Source: Herbiconiux sp. SALV-R1
GTDB lineage: Bacteria; Actinomycetota; Actinomycetes; Actinomycetales; Microbacteriaceae
Direction: 5' to 3'
DNA: 64,000 nt
Assembly (NCBI RefSeq): GCF_013113715.1
Contig: NZ_CP053344.1
Span: 4,278,001 to 4,342,000, forward strand
In this document: positions 1 through 9,382 of the stretch, piece after piece
Layout of the letters: each line of letters opens with the position of its first letter
Position numbering within the stretch: the stretch's first letter is position 1
Position numbers and translations under genes: made by a program
The notes under the pieces: model-generated
What the model saw: only the letters and a program-made list of their open reading frames with translations
Told to the model about the DNA's origin: nothing
Databases searched by the model: none

Positions 1-229
1 GTGGGCGCTTCGGCGGAGGCGTGGAGGCGGTGCGGGGTGGGTCGCCGTCGTGCTGCGGGTGGTGGCGGGCGTCGGAACGATGGGGCTCGCGGTGGTGGCC
101 GTGTCGCCGTTGTGGAGCGGGATGCAGTACGGCGTCGTCATTCTGCCGGTCGCCGCCCTGGGCGCGGCGGTGGTGCTGAACGCGGTGCTGCTCGGGGCGG
201 CTGCACTGGTGGTGCGCATCCGTCGCTGA
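1..229 (+). CDS. C-terminal fragment of hypothetical membrane protein
   Basis: The frame that starts at base 2 is open from the window edge to a TGA at 227-229 and gives 75 residues. It contains an Arg/Gly-rich stretch followed by two hydrophobic segments, roughly residues 15-37 and 47-70, and ends in a short basic tail (VRIRR). This is the pattern of the end of a small integral membrane protein with its last residues on the cytoplasmic side. The N-terminus lies outside the window, so no family can be assigned. The neighbouring frame is also open but encodes only Arg/Gly-rich low-complexity sequence and is a shadow. Confidence 0.5.
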   Translation, partial: WALRRRRGGGAGWVAVVLRVVAGVGTMGLAVVAVSPLWSGMQYGVVILPVAALGAAVVLNAVLLGAAALVVRIRR

Positions 230-274
230 GAGCGAGCGAAAAGTGCTTGACCCGGCGCGGGAGCGCCCCTAGGT

Positions 275-1852
275 TCAGGCCCCCGGATGCGCCCCGAAGC
301 GCACGGCGAGGTCGCCGAGGGCGGCCTTGGAGTTGACGCCGGTCTTGCGGTAGATGCTGCTGAGGTGCGTCTTCACGGTGTTGACCGAGACATAGAGGCG
401 GGCGGCGGCGTCGGCGCTGCTGTCGGTGCTGAGCACGGCGGCGAGCACCTCGTGCTCCTTGCTGCTGAGGCGCACGAACGGGTCGACGGTCGCCGACTGG
501 GCGCTCGACAGGATGCGTCGCACGATCGCCGACGGCAGGGCGTCGGGCCGCAGTGCCACGAGCTGCTCGAGGTCTTCACGGGGCAGCAGGCTGAGCGAGT
601 AGAAGCTGCCGTGGGTGGTGGAGAGCGCCGCCGCGCGGGCGAACTGCTCGGCCGCAGACGAGTGGTCGCCGGCGTGCAGCTCGGCGGCGGCCCGCACCGC
701 CAGCACCGTCCCCGTGGTGCGCGGGGCGTCGAGCGCGTGCCCGTGCAGGGGCGACACGATGCGGCTCGCCGCCGCGTAGTTGCCGAGCCTCGCCTCGGCC
801 GCCGCCCTGGCGCACAGCAGCGTCTGCCCGGCCAGCGTGTCGCGGTCGGCCTCGAGCGCGTTGAGGGTGGCGCGCGACTCCGACGGGTGCCCCGCCGCCG
901 ATTGCAGGATCGACCGGGCGACCGCGATCACCGCCCCCGTCGTGCCCTGCCGCGTCACCCGCTCGGGGAGCGCCGCCGACGACCCGTCGATCTGCGAGAG
1001 CAGCTCGAACGCCGCCTCGGGCCCCGGCACGGTCATGGCGGCGAGCAGCTTGTGGAACGGCCACCGCTCCGGATGCTGCGACAGGTCGGCCCGCGCGAGG
1101 CTCGAGCGCGCCTCGTCGAGCCGGAACTCGTCGATGAGCAGCATGGTCGAGGCGAACACCGCCGGCAGGGCGGCCCGGCTGAACCACCACTCGCCGTCCT
1201 CCGGCACCTTGTCGAGCCAGATGCGCGCCTGGATGCCGCGGCCGGCCAGCGCATGGATCCACGCCGAGGACGCCGCAGCGGTGACCTTCACCATCTCGTT
1301 GCCGACGACCATGGCGGCGTCGTACGCCTCGACGTACTCATGCACGGCCCGGTCGGCGTCACCGACGTACTCCCACACCAGCCCCCACTGCAGCTGCAGG
1401 TCGGGAAGGCCCTGGGCGAGCTGCTCGCGGGCGAGTGCGCTGCTGTCGTCGAGCAGGGCGCGGGCCTCGCCCGCGGCGTCCGCCGCTTCGGCCAGACGGC
1501 CGTCGGCGCGGGCGATGGCGGCGTGGCTCGTGAGTTGGGCGAGCGAGTCCATCAGGCTCACGGGTGGCCCCGGGAACGGCGCCCCGCGGAAGCGGGTGGT
1601 GGTGGGCGCGCCGGAGAGGCGGCGGAGGTACTCCGCCGCCAGCACCAGGCGAGGATGCTGCACCAGCACCTCGTGCGGCAGCCGGGTGACTGCCTCCTGG
1701 AGGGCATCCCGCCGCGTCGAGATGAGCGTCGACCAGTGCACGTCGAGCAGGCGAACCGTCTCGTTCCAGTCGGCGGAGTGCACCGCCTCGAGGAGAGCGC
1801 TGCCAGGGTCGGCTGACGGATCAGACGTCACGACGAACCGCTTCCGGGGCAC
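275..1852 (-). CDS. LuxR-family transcriptional regulator
   Basis: A 525-residue protein with an Ala/Leu-rich, TPR-like alpha-helical body and a C-terminal LuxR helix-turn-helix at about residues 455-515 (LSSKEHEVLAAVL, then VSVNTVKTHLSSIYRK). No Walker A motif is seen, so it is not a full MalT/LAL ATPase; it resembles the helical half of such regulators. The start is the in-frame GTG at 1852. A TAAGAT -10-like box at 1867-1862 lies just upstream and suggests a leaderless or nearly leaderless mRNA; a TTG at 1858 is the alternative. It sits at the left end of the glycan locus, so it may act on it, but no binding site can be tied to it. Confidence 0.85.
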   Translation of the reverse strand: MPRKRFVVTSDPSADPGSALLEAVHSADWNETVRLLDVHWSTLISTRRDALQEAVTRLPHEVLVQHPRLVLAAEYLRRLSGAPTTTRFRGAPFPGPPVSLMDSLAQLTSHAAIARADGRLAEAADAAGEARALLDDSSALAREQLAQGLPDLQLQWGLVWEYVGDADRAVHEYVEAYDAAMVVGNEMVKVTAAASSAWIHALAGRGIQARIWLDKVPEDGEWWFSRAALPAVFASTMLLIDEFRLDEARSSLARADLSQHPERWPFHKLLAAMTVPGPEAAFELLSQIDGSSAALPERVTRQGTTGAVIAVARSILQSAAGHPSESRATLNALEADRDTLAGQTLLCARAAAEARLGNYAAASRIVSPLHGHALDAPRTTGTVLAVRAAAELHAGDHSSAAEQFARAAALSTTHGSFYSLSLLPREDLEQLVALRPDALPSAIVRRILSSAQSATVDPFVRLSSKEHEVLAAVLSTDSSADAAARLYVSVNTVKTHLSSIYRKTGVNSKAALGDLAVRFGAHPGA

Positions 1853-1911
1853 ACTCAACGAATCTTAGAGGCTCCACCCCCGAAGGGGGAGGGTCGGTCT
1901 CCCCGGGCGCA

Positions 1912-4900
1912 TCAGCCCTCCTCGGCCGAGCAGTCGAGGGCGGCGTAGGAGGGGGTCTGCGTCGAGGTGTGCTCGGTGCCGTCGAGGTACGACGCCTCGA
2001 CCTCGGCCGTCCCCGCCGCGAGGGTGCTCGCGCCCGAGGGGAAGAGCCCATAGGCGGCCGTGCCGTCGGCGACCCCGGTCTCCTCCTTCTCGGCGCCGAC
2101 CGCCCCGAGCCGCATGTCGACGTCGCGCCCCGCCTTGTTGATCGAGTACACGGCGACGTAGGCCTCCGTGCCCACGCACAGCGACCACGCAGCCGCTGTC
2201 GTCGCCGCCTCGAGGCCGGCGGCCGGCACAGCCTCGAGACCCACCGCGTCGACGAACGCCGTCGCGTCGCCCGTCGGGGCGGAGCCGCGGAACGCGATGC
2301 TGTGCGCTCCCCGGCCGACCGTGAAGACCGGCGTCGTGTACCCCGTCCAGCTCGACGCCGACGGGGTGGCCGTGGCCACCACCGTGCCGTCGACGAGCAC
2401 CTCGATCGGCTGCGGGGTGGCGTACCCCGCCCGCTTCGACGCCTGAAACGTCAGCCGGTAGTCGCCCGGCACGAAGTCGACCGACTGGGTGAACGAGCCG
2501 TGCGACCCGTCTTTCGACTGCAGCAGCGCGGTCTGCGTGCCCTCCGGTGCGGTGGTGGCGCCGAAGGCGCTCCCGTTGTGCTGGATGCCCGCCTTGCCCA
2601 CGAACGCCCAGCCGTCGGTGAACGGCGCCGACTTCACGTTCGTGGTGGCCGGCGACTCGAATCCCGCGTTGGCGAGCGCCGGCACGGCCGGGGCTGCGGG
2701 CAGCTCGACGCGCACGTCGTCGAGGAACGCGGTGCGGTCGCCCGAGGGCGCCGTGGCCCGGAAGGTCACCGTGTGCTTGCCGCCGGCGCTGGCGAAGATC
2801 GCACTGCGCACCGGGGTGTAGCTCGTGGTCGAGCTGACCGTGAACGACCCGATCACCGTGCTGTCGTACAGCACGTCGAAGGTCTGCGCCGGGTAGCCCG
2901 AGCGCCCCGACAGCTCGAACGCCAGCTGGAAGGTGCCCGCCGGGAAGGTGAGTTCTTGGCTGATCTCGCCCTGCACCCCCGCATCCGTCTTCAGATAGGC
3001 GACCTGGGCGCCCTCGGGCGGTGTGCCGGGACCGAGCGGGCCCTGGGCGTTCTGGATGCCCGAGCGGTTGTTGAAAGTCCAGCCGTTGACGAACGGCCCG
3101 GTCTTCGACTTCGTGCCTCCCGGCTTCTCGAAGCCCGCGTTCGTGATGGTGACGATGGGGTACTCGGCGGGGATGGTCGGGCTTACGTAGCAGTGCTGCT
3201 CGACCCCGGGGTTGGGGTCGCCGAACTCGGCGGTGGTGCAGGCGGTGTCTCCGGTGCGGGTCTGGTAGCTGAACAGCCCGTCGCCGCCGAAGGCCACGCT
3301 CTGCTGGCCGCTGAAGAAGCAGGTGCCGTTCTCGTCGGCGCACAGGGTGTACCCGTCGGGTCCGTCGGAGACCGCGCCCACCTTGTAGAGGCGGCTCGCC
3401 GAGCCCGATGCCGTGAGTCCCGGTGCGAACGCCGCGGCCTGGTAGAGGCGGGTGGTCGATTCGGCGAGCACGATCGGATGCTCGTACAGCGTCGACGATG
3501 CGGTCGGCGTCGTTCCGTCGGTGGTGTACCTGATCTCGGCACCCGCGGTCGCGGTGGAGAGCGTGAGCATGCGCGCCCCGTCATACACCCCAGACTCGAG
3601 GCTGAAGCTCGGCGGACTGACCACCGCGGGGTCGGACGCCGGGGTCACGAGCACGCGGGCGACGGCTGTGGCGCTCGGGTCGGCCGTGCTCGTCGCAATC
3701 ACGGCGACCTTGCGCTCGGTGGTCACGGCCGGCGGCGTGTAGACGCCGCTGCTCGAGACCGAGCCGTTGCCGGTGCCCTCCACGCTCCAGGTGACGCCCG
3801 CCGCGCCGTCGACGACGGAGGCGCCGAGCTGCAGGGTCGAGCCCGAGGCCACGGTGGGGTCGACGTCGTCGAGCGCCACCTGCACGGCGGGGTCGGCGGT
3901 GGTGTAGACCGCGACGGTGTAGTCGCCGCCGAGCGTGTCGCTGAAGCTCGTGGTGGCGGGGATGCTCGCCGACGAGGCGGGGAGCAGCGCGTTCTCGTCG
4001 GGAACGAGGTCGGGGGTGTACTCCACGCGGTGTACGTCGCTGCCGAGGTCGAGCGACCCGAAGTCGACGGTGAGGTTCTTGTCGGCCCCCGCCTTCGACT
4101 CGACCAGCACGGTGTACTCGCCGTCGGCGTCACGGAACGCCGCGACGCGCACGTCGCCCGAGCTCGAGGTGGCCTGCACGACGTCGCTGTGCGCCGGCAC
4201 GTACCGCGTGAGCAGCCCCGCGGCGGCGAAGGTGTTGCGCGGCTCGAGCCCCAGCAGCACCGAGTCCCACATGTTGTACGTGCCGTTGGTGTCGCCGTCG
4301 GGGTCGGCCGTCCAGACTCCGTTGAGCTGCCAGACCAGCAGCGAGTGGAGCCCCTGGTTCGCGCCGGCGATGACGTAGTTGGCGTAGCCGGAGTCCCAGC
4401 CGCTGGCCGTGTCCGACGACCAGCCGAACTCCGACATGTTCACCGGCTTCCCGCCGGCCACGCTCGTGCGGGCGGCGATGCTGCCGGCCACCGAGCTGTA
4501 GGAGTCGCCGTAGGTGTGGAAGCTGTACTGGTCGAAGGCGTCGCCGCCGTTCGCCGCCATGTACGAGGTCCAGTCGGGCGCCCCGCTCTCTTCAGGGCCC
4601 CACACCTCGACGTCGTCGCGCAGCCCGTCGGTCTCGAGCTGGTCGCTCACGGCCTGGGCCATGGCGAGGTAGTAGGCCTTCTGGTCGCCGGGCGCCTCGA
4701 AGTCCCAGCTGCCGTTGGGCTCGTTGTAGTAGGTGAGGTACTTCACGTTGTCGTAGCCGCGCTGGGTGATGAGCTCGTCGAGCAGCGCCGAGGCGGCGTC
4801 GGCGAACGCGGGGATGTCGTCCGGCGCGCTCGTCCACGGGTCGACGCCCGGGATGGAGAACCACGACTGGATGCTCGACCCGACTTTCCAGCCGAAGTTG

Positions 4901-5301
4901 AGTTCCACGTCGGTGCCGGCGGCCTGGAACGCGTCGAGATAGCGGTAAAAGGCGAGCATCCGGTCGCTGGTGAAGGTGTAGCTGCCTTTGCTCGGCTCCA
5001 TCCAGTCGGTCTGGAACCAGATGCGCGCGACCTTCGGGCGGAGCTTCTCGATGCGGGCGGAGTCGATCGCCCAGTCGGCATCGGTGTAGCCGAGTTCGGT
5101 GGTGCCCTCCATGAGGCTGCCCGGAATGACGTTCACGCCGATGCCGAGGAAGTCGCTCTGCACCACCGTGTCGGGGTCGATCGACACCGTCACGGCGTCG
5201 GCGGCGTGCGCCGGGGCTGCCGTGACGGCGACCAGCGCCGCCGACGAGAGCAGAACGGCGGTGGCGGCGGCGAGGCCGCGGGAGAGGAATGTGCGAGTCA
5301 T
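1912..5301 (-). CDS. Secreted multimodular glycoside hydrolase (clan GH-A-like), long paralogue
   Basis: A 1129-residue exported protein. Residues 1-33 form a signal peptide ending APAHA. Residues 35-400 look like a clan GH-A TIM barrel (GH39/GH5-like), with the probable acid/base Glu194 in YYNEPNGSW and nucleophile Glu291 in MSEFGW. A bacterial Ig-like region follows (about 475-560), then a chitobiase/hexosaminidase C-terminal-type domain (565-640, IRYTTDGTTPT), a Cys-containing module (645-712), two tandem 150-residue jelly-roll-like modules each beginning NAGFE (from 718 and 875), and a 100-residue tail. The ATG at 5301 is chosen because the signal peptide starts there and a GGAG lies upstream. 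It is transcribed divergently from a close paralogue at 5522-8170. The glycan substrate is unknown; an extracellular endo- or exo-hydrolase role is inferred. Confidence 0.85.
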   Translation of the reverse strand: MTRTFLSRGLAAATAVLLSSAALVAVTAAPAHAADAVTVSIDPDTVVQSDFLGIGVNVIPGSLMEGTTELGYTDADWAIDSARIEKLRPKVARIWFQTDWMEPSKGSYTFTSDRMLAFYRYLDAFQAAGTDVELNFGWKVGSSIQSWFSIPGVDPWTSAPDDIPAFADAASALLDELITQRGYDNVKYLTYYNEPNGSWDFEAPGDQKAYYLAMAQAVSDQLETDGLRDDVEVWGPEESGAPDWTSYMAANGGDAFDQYSFHTYGDSYSSVAGSIAARTSVAGGKPVNMSEFGWSSDTASGWDSGYANYVIAGANQGLHSLLVWQLNGVWTADPDGDTNGTYNMWDSVLLGLEPRNTFAAAGLLTRYVPAHSDVVQATSSSGDVRVAAFRDADGEYTVLVESKAGADKNLTVDFGSLDLGSDVHRVEYTPDLVPDENALLPASSASIPATTSFSDTLGGDYTVAVYTTADPAVQVALDDVDPTVASGSTLQLGASVVDGAAGVTWSVEGTGNGSVSSSGVYTPPAVTTERKVAVIATSTADPSATAVARVLVTPASDPAVVSPPSFSLESGVYDGARMLTLSTATAGAEIRYTTDGTTPTASSTLYEHPIVLAESTTRLYQAAAFAPGLTASGSASRLYKVGAVSDGPDGYTLCADENGTCFFSGQQSVAFGGDGLFSYQTRTGDTACTTAEFGDPNPGVEQHCYVSPTIPAEYPIVTITNAGFEKPGGTKSKTGPFVNGWTFNNRSGIQNAQGPLGPGTPPEGAQVAYLKTDAGVQGEISQELTFPAGTFQLAFELSGRSGYPAQTFDVLYDSTVIGSFTVSSTTSYTPVRSAIFASAGGKHTVTFRATAPSGDRTAFLDDVRVELPAAPAVPALANAGFESPATTNVKSAPFTDGWAFVGKAGIQHNGSAFGATTAPEGTQTALLQSKDGSHGSFTQSVDFVPGDYRLTFQASKRAGYATPQPIEVLVDGTVVATATPSASSWTGYTTPVFTVGRGAHSIAFRGSAPTGDATAFVDAVGLEAVPAAGLEAATTAAAWSLCVGTEAYVAVYSINKAGRDVDMRLGAVGAEKEETGVADGTAAYGLFPSGASTLAAGTAEVEASYLDGTEHTSTQTPSYAALDCSAEEG

Positions 5302-5396
5302 CGTCTGACGCCTATCTCCATCGATAGCGGCGTCGTCATCTCGGGCGGCCACGGAGACCGGATGCGACGCGTGTGCGGCCAATGTAGGCCTAATTG

Positions 5397-5411
5397 TGTA
5401 GTGAAAGCAAC
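5397..5411 (-). promoter_or_regulatory. Weak RpiR-type operator upstream of the long glycoside hydrolase
   Basis: On the minus strand this reads GTTGCTTTCACTACA. One half-site (ACTACA) is intact and the other is degenerate. It matches 12 of 15 bases of the operator at 24069-24083 read the same way, so it is probably a diverged member of the same set. It lies about 95 bases upstream of the ATG at 5301. Confidence 0.4.
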
Positions 5412-5481
5412 AAAATTAAGTTCCGGCGTGATGTCTTGCGCCCCGAAAGGGGGTCGCCTACCCTGATTTGCGGGCAAGACG

Positions 5482-5496
5482 AGTAGTTTTGCTACA
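5482..5496 (+). promoter_or_regulatory. RpiR-type operator, AGTAGT-TTT-GCTACA
   Basis: Palindrome of the locus-wide type TGTAGT-N3-RCTACA. It contains a TAGTTT hexamer (5484-5489) suitable as the -10 box of the gene at 5522, so a bound repressor would cover the promoter. A GGGAG ribosome-binding site follows at 5511-5515. Confidence 0.75.
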
Positions 5497-5521
5497 ACAT
5501 CGACGGAGATGGGAGACGCTG

Positions 5522-8170
5522 ATGCGTCGAGATGTCAGGAGAGCCGCGCTCGCGGCGATCGCCGTGGGAGGGCTCCTCGTGGGTGCGCTCGCCGGGGGCG
5601 TTCAGGCGGCCACGGCCGCGCCGGGAGGCGACCAGCCGGTCGACGTGGTCGTGCACACCGGCGACCTCGTGCAAGACGACTACCTGGGGGTTGGGGTGAA
5701 CGTCATCCCGTGGAGCCTCATGGGCGACACCGCCACCCTCGGCTACGACGAGGCCGACTGGCAGGTCGACGTCGAGCGCATCCTCACACTGCGCCCGAAG
5801 GTGGCGCGGTTCTGGTTCCAGATCGACTGGATGGAGCTGCAGAAGGGGCAGTACGACTTCGACAGCCCCGAGATGAAGGCGGTCTACCGCTACCTCGACG
5901 CCTTCAAGCAGGCCGGCACCGAGATCGAGCTCAACTTCGGCTGGAAGGTCGGGGAGCGGATTCACGACTGGTTCACCATCCCCGGGGTGGAAGACCCGTA
6001 CATCAGCGCACCGGCCGACCTGCCCGCCTACGGGCGCAGCGCATCCGCTCTGCTGCAGAATCTCTGGGGTCGCGGGTACGAGAACGTGAAGTACCTCACC
6101 TACTACAACGAGCCCAACGGAAGTTGGGACTTCGAGGCGCCCGGCGACGAGAAGGCGTACTACGCGCAGATGGCGCAGGCGGTGAGCGACCAGCTCGTCG
6201 CCGACGGCATCCGCGACCGGATCGAGATCTGGGGGCCGGAAGAAGTGAGTGCTCCCGATTGGACCGCGTTCATGGAGCAGAACGCCCCCGACGCCTTCGA
6301 CGGCTACAGCTTCCACCTCTACGGCGAGGCGTACTCGAGCCTCGACGACATCATCGCCGCCCGCACGAGCGTGGCGAACGGCAAGCCGGTGAGCATGACC
6401 GAGTTCGGCTGGGCGAGCCCCGAGGCGAGCGTCTGGGAGACCGGTTACGCCAACTACGTCATCGACAGCGCCAACAAGGGTGTTCACACCAACCTCGTCT
6501 GGCAGCTGAACGGCGTGATGACCGACGACCCCCGTGGCGACACCAACGGCGACTACAACCTGTGGGACTCCGTCATCCTGGGGCTCGAGCCGAGCCCGGC
6601 GTTCTACGAGGCGGGGCCGCTGCTGCGGTACATTCCGGCCCACAGCTCGGTGTACGCGACCGAGGTCTCCTCGCCCGATGCGCGGGCGACGGCGTTCCGC
6701 GACGGCGACGGCGAGTGGACGGTGCTGGTGGAGACGAAGGACGGCGCGGCGAAAGACGTCACGGTGCGTTTCGACGGCGACAAGTCGCGTGAGGCCTCGA
6801 AGGGCTCGTACACCCGCATCGCCATGACGGATGCCGACGCCCAGCCCGAGCAGAACGCCCTGCTTCCCGCCTCGAGCGGCTCGCTGAAGGTGAAGAAGGG
6901 TGCGTTCACCGACCGCGAGGTGACGGATGCGCACACCCAGCTGGTCTACACGCAGGCTCCTGCGCAGACCCAGGTGGCCCTCGACGACCCGCAGATCGAG
7001 GTGGTCGGCGGCTCGACCACGAAGCTCGGCGCCTCGGTGATCGACGGTCACGCCAACGTGACGTGGTCGGTGATCGGCTCCGACGACGGAACGGTCAGCC
7101 CCTCCGGCAAGTACACCGCGCCCCAGGTGACCACGGAGCGCACCGTCGCGATCACGGCGACGAGCCGCTCCGACGGGTCGAGCTACGCCGTGCAGCAGGT
7201 GCTGGTCACGCCCGCCCATCGTGACGGCGTCACCGACGCACCGGTGTTCAGCCTCCCCGCGGGCCAGTACGACTCGCTCGAGGGAGTGACCATCACGTCG
7301 CCGACCGAGGGTGCGAGCATCCACTACACCACCGACGGCTCGCAGCCGACGGCCGAGTCGCCCGAGTACACCGGTCAGATCGTGCTGCCGGCGCTGAAGA
7401 CCACGTACCTGCGCGCCATCGCGATCGCGCCCGGTCAGGAGGCGTCGGGTACCACCTCGCGGCTGTACAAGGTGCTCGACGTGCAGAACGCCCCCGACGG
7501 CTACACGTTCTGCGCCTACGACGGTCAGCAGTGCGCGTTCGACGGCGAGCAGAGCGTGGTCTACGGCTCCGACGGGCTGTTCGCCTACGGCACGTTCGCG
7601 GGCGGCGTCGAGTGCACGGCCGAGGCGTTCGGGTCGGATCCCAACCCGGGCGGCGACAACCGCTGCTTCGTGAACCCCGTGATCCCCGACGAGGTTCCCG
7701 CGGTCACCGTGTTCAACGCGGGCTTCGAGAAGCCGGCGACGTCGAGCGCCGCCAACGGGCCCATGGTGAACGGGTGGACGTTCAGCGTGCGTTCGGGGGT
7801 GCAGTCGAACACGAGCCCCTTCGTGCCGGCGTTCCCGGCCCCCGAGGGTGAGCGCACGGCCTACCTGAAGACCGACTCCGGCCTCGCCAGCAGCATCGAG
7901 CAGACCGTGCGGTTCCCCGCGGGCAGCTACGCCATCACCTTCCAGGCGGCCAACCGCTCGGGCTTCGGTGGCCAGCAGGAGTTCGACGTCACGGTCGACG
8001 GAACCGTGGTGGCCCACGTGGTGCCGAGCATGACGGGCGAGTACGCGCTCTACACCAGCGACACCTTCACGGTGGAGGCGGGCGAGCACACCATCGCCTT
8101 CGTCGCCACCACCACCGACGGCGACAACACCGCCTTCGTCGACCAGGTCGCCGTGGTCTCGGCCCCCTAG
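5522..8170 (+). CDS. Secreted multimodular glycoside hydrolase (clan GH-A-like), short paralogue
   Basis: An 882-residue exported protein, homologous over its whole length to the divergent gene at 1912-5301 but with only one C-terminal NAGFE jelly-roll module instead of two and no extra tail. It has a signal peptide (about 1-33), a TIM-barrel-like catalytic region with Glu197 (YYNEPNGSW) and Glu294 (MTEFGW) as probable acid/base and nucleophile, an Ig-like region, a chitobiase C-terminal-type domain (IHYTTDGSQPT) and a Cys-containing module. The ATG at 5522 has a GGGAG six bases upstream, and an operator/-10 lies at 5482-5496. It may act on the same polymer as its partner with different chain preference. 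The exact GH family is uncertain. Confidence 0.87.
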   Translation: MRRDVRRAALAAIAVGGLLVGALAGGVQAATAAPGGDQPVDVVVHTGDLVQDDYLGVGVNVIPWSLMGDTATLGYDEADWQVDVERILTLRPKVARFWFQIDWMELQKGQYDFDSPEMKAVYRYLDAFKQAGTEIELNFGWKVGERIHDWFTIPGVEDPYISAPADLPAYGRSASALLQNLWGRGYENVKYLTYYNEPNGSWDFEAPGDEKAYYAQMAQAVSDQLVADGIRDRIEIWGPEEVSAPDWTAFMEQNAPDAFDGYSFHLYGEAYSSLDDIIAARTSVANGKPVSMTEFGWASPEASVWETGYANYVIDSANKGVHTNLVWQLNGVMTDDPRGDTNGDYNLWDSVILGLEPSPAFYEAGPLLRYIPAHSSVYATEVSSPDARATAFRDGDGEWTVLVETKDGAAKDVTVRFDGDKSREASKGSYTRIAMTDADAQPEQNALLPASSGSLKVKKGAFTDREVTDAHTQLVYTQAPAQTQVALDDPQIEVVGGSTTKLGASVIDGHANVTWSVIGSDDGTVSPSGKYTAPQVTTERTVAITATSRSDGSSYAVQQVLVTPAHRDGVTDAPVFSLPAGQYDSLEGVTITSPTEGASIHYTTDGSQPTAESPEYTGQIVLPALKTTYLRAIAIAPGQEASGTTSRLYKVLDVQNAPDGYTFCAYDGQQCAFDGEQSVVYGSDGLFAYGTFAGGVECTAEAFGSDPNPGGDNRCFVNPVIPDEVPAVTVFNAGFEKPATSSAANGPMVNGWTFSVRSGVQSNTSPFVPAFPAPEGERTAYLKTDSGLASSIEQTVRFPAGSYAITFQAANRSGFGGQQEFDVTVDGTVVAHVVPSMTGEYALYTSDTFTVEAGEHTIAFVATTTDGDNTAFVDQVAVVSAP

Positions 8171-8187
8171 CCCCGACCACCGCCCAC

Positions 8188-8218
8188 AAGGGCCCGGATG
8201 CTGCGCATCCGGGCCCTT
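8188..8218. terminator. Strong hairpin, probable bidirectional terminator
   Basis: A perfect 13-bp stem (AAGGGCCCGGATG and its complement) with a 5-base loop lies between two convergent genes, 17 bases after the stop at 8170 and 49 bases from the end of rbsD. There is no long T tract, which is common in high-GC actinomycetes. Confidence 0.75.
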
Positions 8219-8267
8219 CTCCTGCCTACGGATCAGACGTTCCGAGGGGTCAGGTGGGTGAGGCGGG

Positions 8268-8663
8268 TCAGACGTCGAAGGCGACGCCGGCGGTGAGGAG
8301 GATGTTGCCGTAGGGGGTGGCTTCGGCGGTGCGGATGACGAAGCGGGCGGCGGTGGAGAGGCGCTTGAGTTCGTCGTGGGGCACCCGGGTGGCGCCGGGG
8401 GCGGCGGAGTCGAAGAGGGCGGCGAGCTCGGAGTTGGCGGCGTCGACCTCGGAGGCGACGGCGGCCGCCTCGACGACGACCTCGGCGAGCACCGCCTCGA
8501 GCACGGGCTCGAGCCGCGGCAGACCGAAGATCACGCGCAGGTCGACGGTCGGCACCCCGGGCGGCACTGGGAAGCCGCTGTCGGCGACGACGAAGAGATC
8601 GGTGTGCGAGAGCCGGGCCAGGTGGCCCGCGAGCTCGGCGTGGAGGATGCCGGCGCGCTTCAT
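8268..8663 (-). CDS. rbsD: D-ribose pyranase (RbsD/FucU family sugar mutarotase)
   Basis: A 131-residue protein matching the RbsD family along its length: N-terminal MKRAGILHAEL, the LSHTDLFVVADSGFPVP stretch around the active-site His, and the C-terminal TPYGNILLTAGV. RbsD and FucU interconvert ring or anomeric forms of free sugars so that the next enzyme can use them. Its start overlaps the stop of the upstream SDR gene (TGATG), so the two are translationally coupled. It is the last gene of a six-gene operon with a sugar kinase and an aldolase. Ribose itself need not be the substrate; in this context it may act on the deoxy- or other sugar released by the locus. Confidence 0.85.
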   Translation of the reverse strand: MKRAGILHAELAGHLARLSHTDLFVVADSGFPVPPGVPTVDLRVIFGLPRLEPVLEAVLAEVVVEAAAVASEVDAANSELAALFDSAAPGATRVPHDELKRLSTAARFVIRTAEATPYGNILLTAGVAFDV

Positions 8664-9382
8664 CAGGCGTCCTGCGAGGTCGGAGCCACCACGATCTCGC
8701 GGAAGCTGATGTGCTGGGGCAGCGAGTACGCGGCGAGGATGGCGTCGGCGACGTCGGAGGGCTGGAGCCCCCCGCCGATCGATCCTTTGTAGGCGAGGTA
8801 GCCGTCGAGCACCGCGCCCTCGCCGGTGTTGCCGAGCAGCTCGGTGTCGACCATGCCCGGGGCGACGAGCAGCACCCGCACCCCGTGCTCGGCGTTCTCG
8901 CGCCGGAGCCCCTCCGTCATGGCGTGCACGGCGTACTTCGTGCCGTTGTAGACGGTGTGGTCGCCGTAGAGCTGCTTGCCCGCGATGGAGCCGAGGTTCA
9001 CGATCGTGCCGCGGCCGCGCTCGCGCATGCCGCCGAGCACCAGCTGCGCGTTCTTCATCACGGCGACGCAGTTCACGTCGAACATCGCCTGCACGAGTGC
9101 GGGGTCTTGATCGACCACGGAGGAGAGCGCCATCAGCCCCGCGTTGTTGACGAGCAGGTCGGGCTCGCCGAACCGCTCGACTGCACGTGCGAGGGCTGCC
9201 GCGACGGCGGGGGTGTCGTTAACGTCGGCCTCGGCGATCTCGGCGTCGGGGAGCCCGAGCGCCTCCATCGCCGGCCGACGGCGGGCGATGAGCAGCAACG
9301 GATGGCCGGCCGCCGAGAAGGCGCGGGCCGTGGCGGCGCCGATGCCGGAGCTCGCTCCGGTGATGATGACGAGCGGTTTCAT
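8663..9382 (-). CDS. SDR-family NAD(P)-dependent oxidoreductase
   Basis: A 239-residue classical short-chain dehydrogenase. It has the nucleotide-binding TGASSGIG near the N-terminus, NNAG, a catalytic Ser in GSIAGK and the YNGTK Tyr/Lys pair. The ATG at 9382 overlaps the stop of the FGGY kinase by 4 bases (ATGA), and AGGAGG lies about ten bases upstream. Because it lies between a sugar kinase and a mutarotase, it probably reduces or oxidises a sugar or a sugar-derived aldehyde or ketone. The sequence does not fix the substrate or the cofactor. Confidence 0.85.
   Translation of the reverse strand: MKPLVIITGASSGIGAATARAFSAAGHPLLLIARRRPAMEALGLPDAEIAEADVNDTPAVAAALARAVERFGEPDLLVNNAGLMALSSVVDQDPALVQAMFDVNCVAVMKNAQLVLGGMRERGRGTIVNLGSIAGKQLYGDHTVYNGTKYAVHAMTEGLRRENAEHGVRVLLVAPGMVDTELLGNTGEGAVLDGYLAYKGSIGGGLQPSDVADAILAAYSLPQHISFREIVVAPTSQDA

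Noticed and set aside
254-267. Small GGCGC/GCGCC hairpin near the end of the LuxR gene
   Set aside because: A 5-bp stem without T tract is expected by chance at this GC content.
1-336. Open frame from base 1 to 336
   Set aside because: It is Arg/Gly-rich low-complexity sequence. The frame one base over encodes two membrane segments and fits better.
1969-5466. A 1165-codon open frame on the plus strand opposite the long glycoside hydrolase
   Set aside because: It is Arg/Gly/Val-rich, has no recognisable motif or signal, and mirrors the third-position GC bias of the real gene on the other strand.
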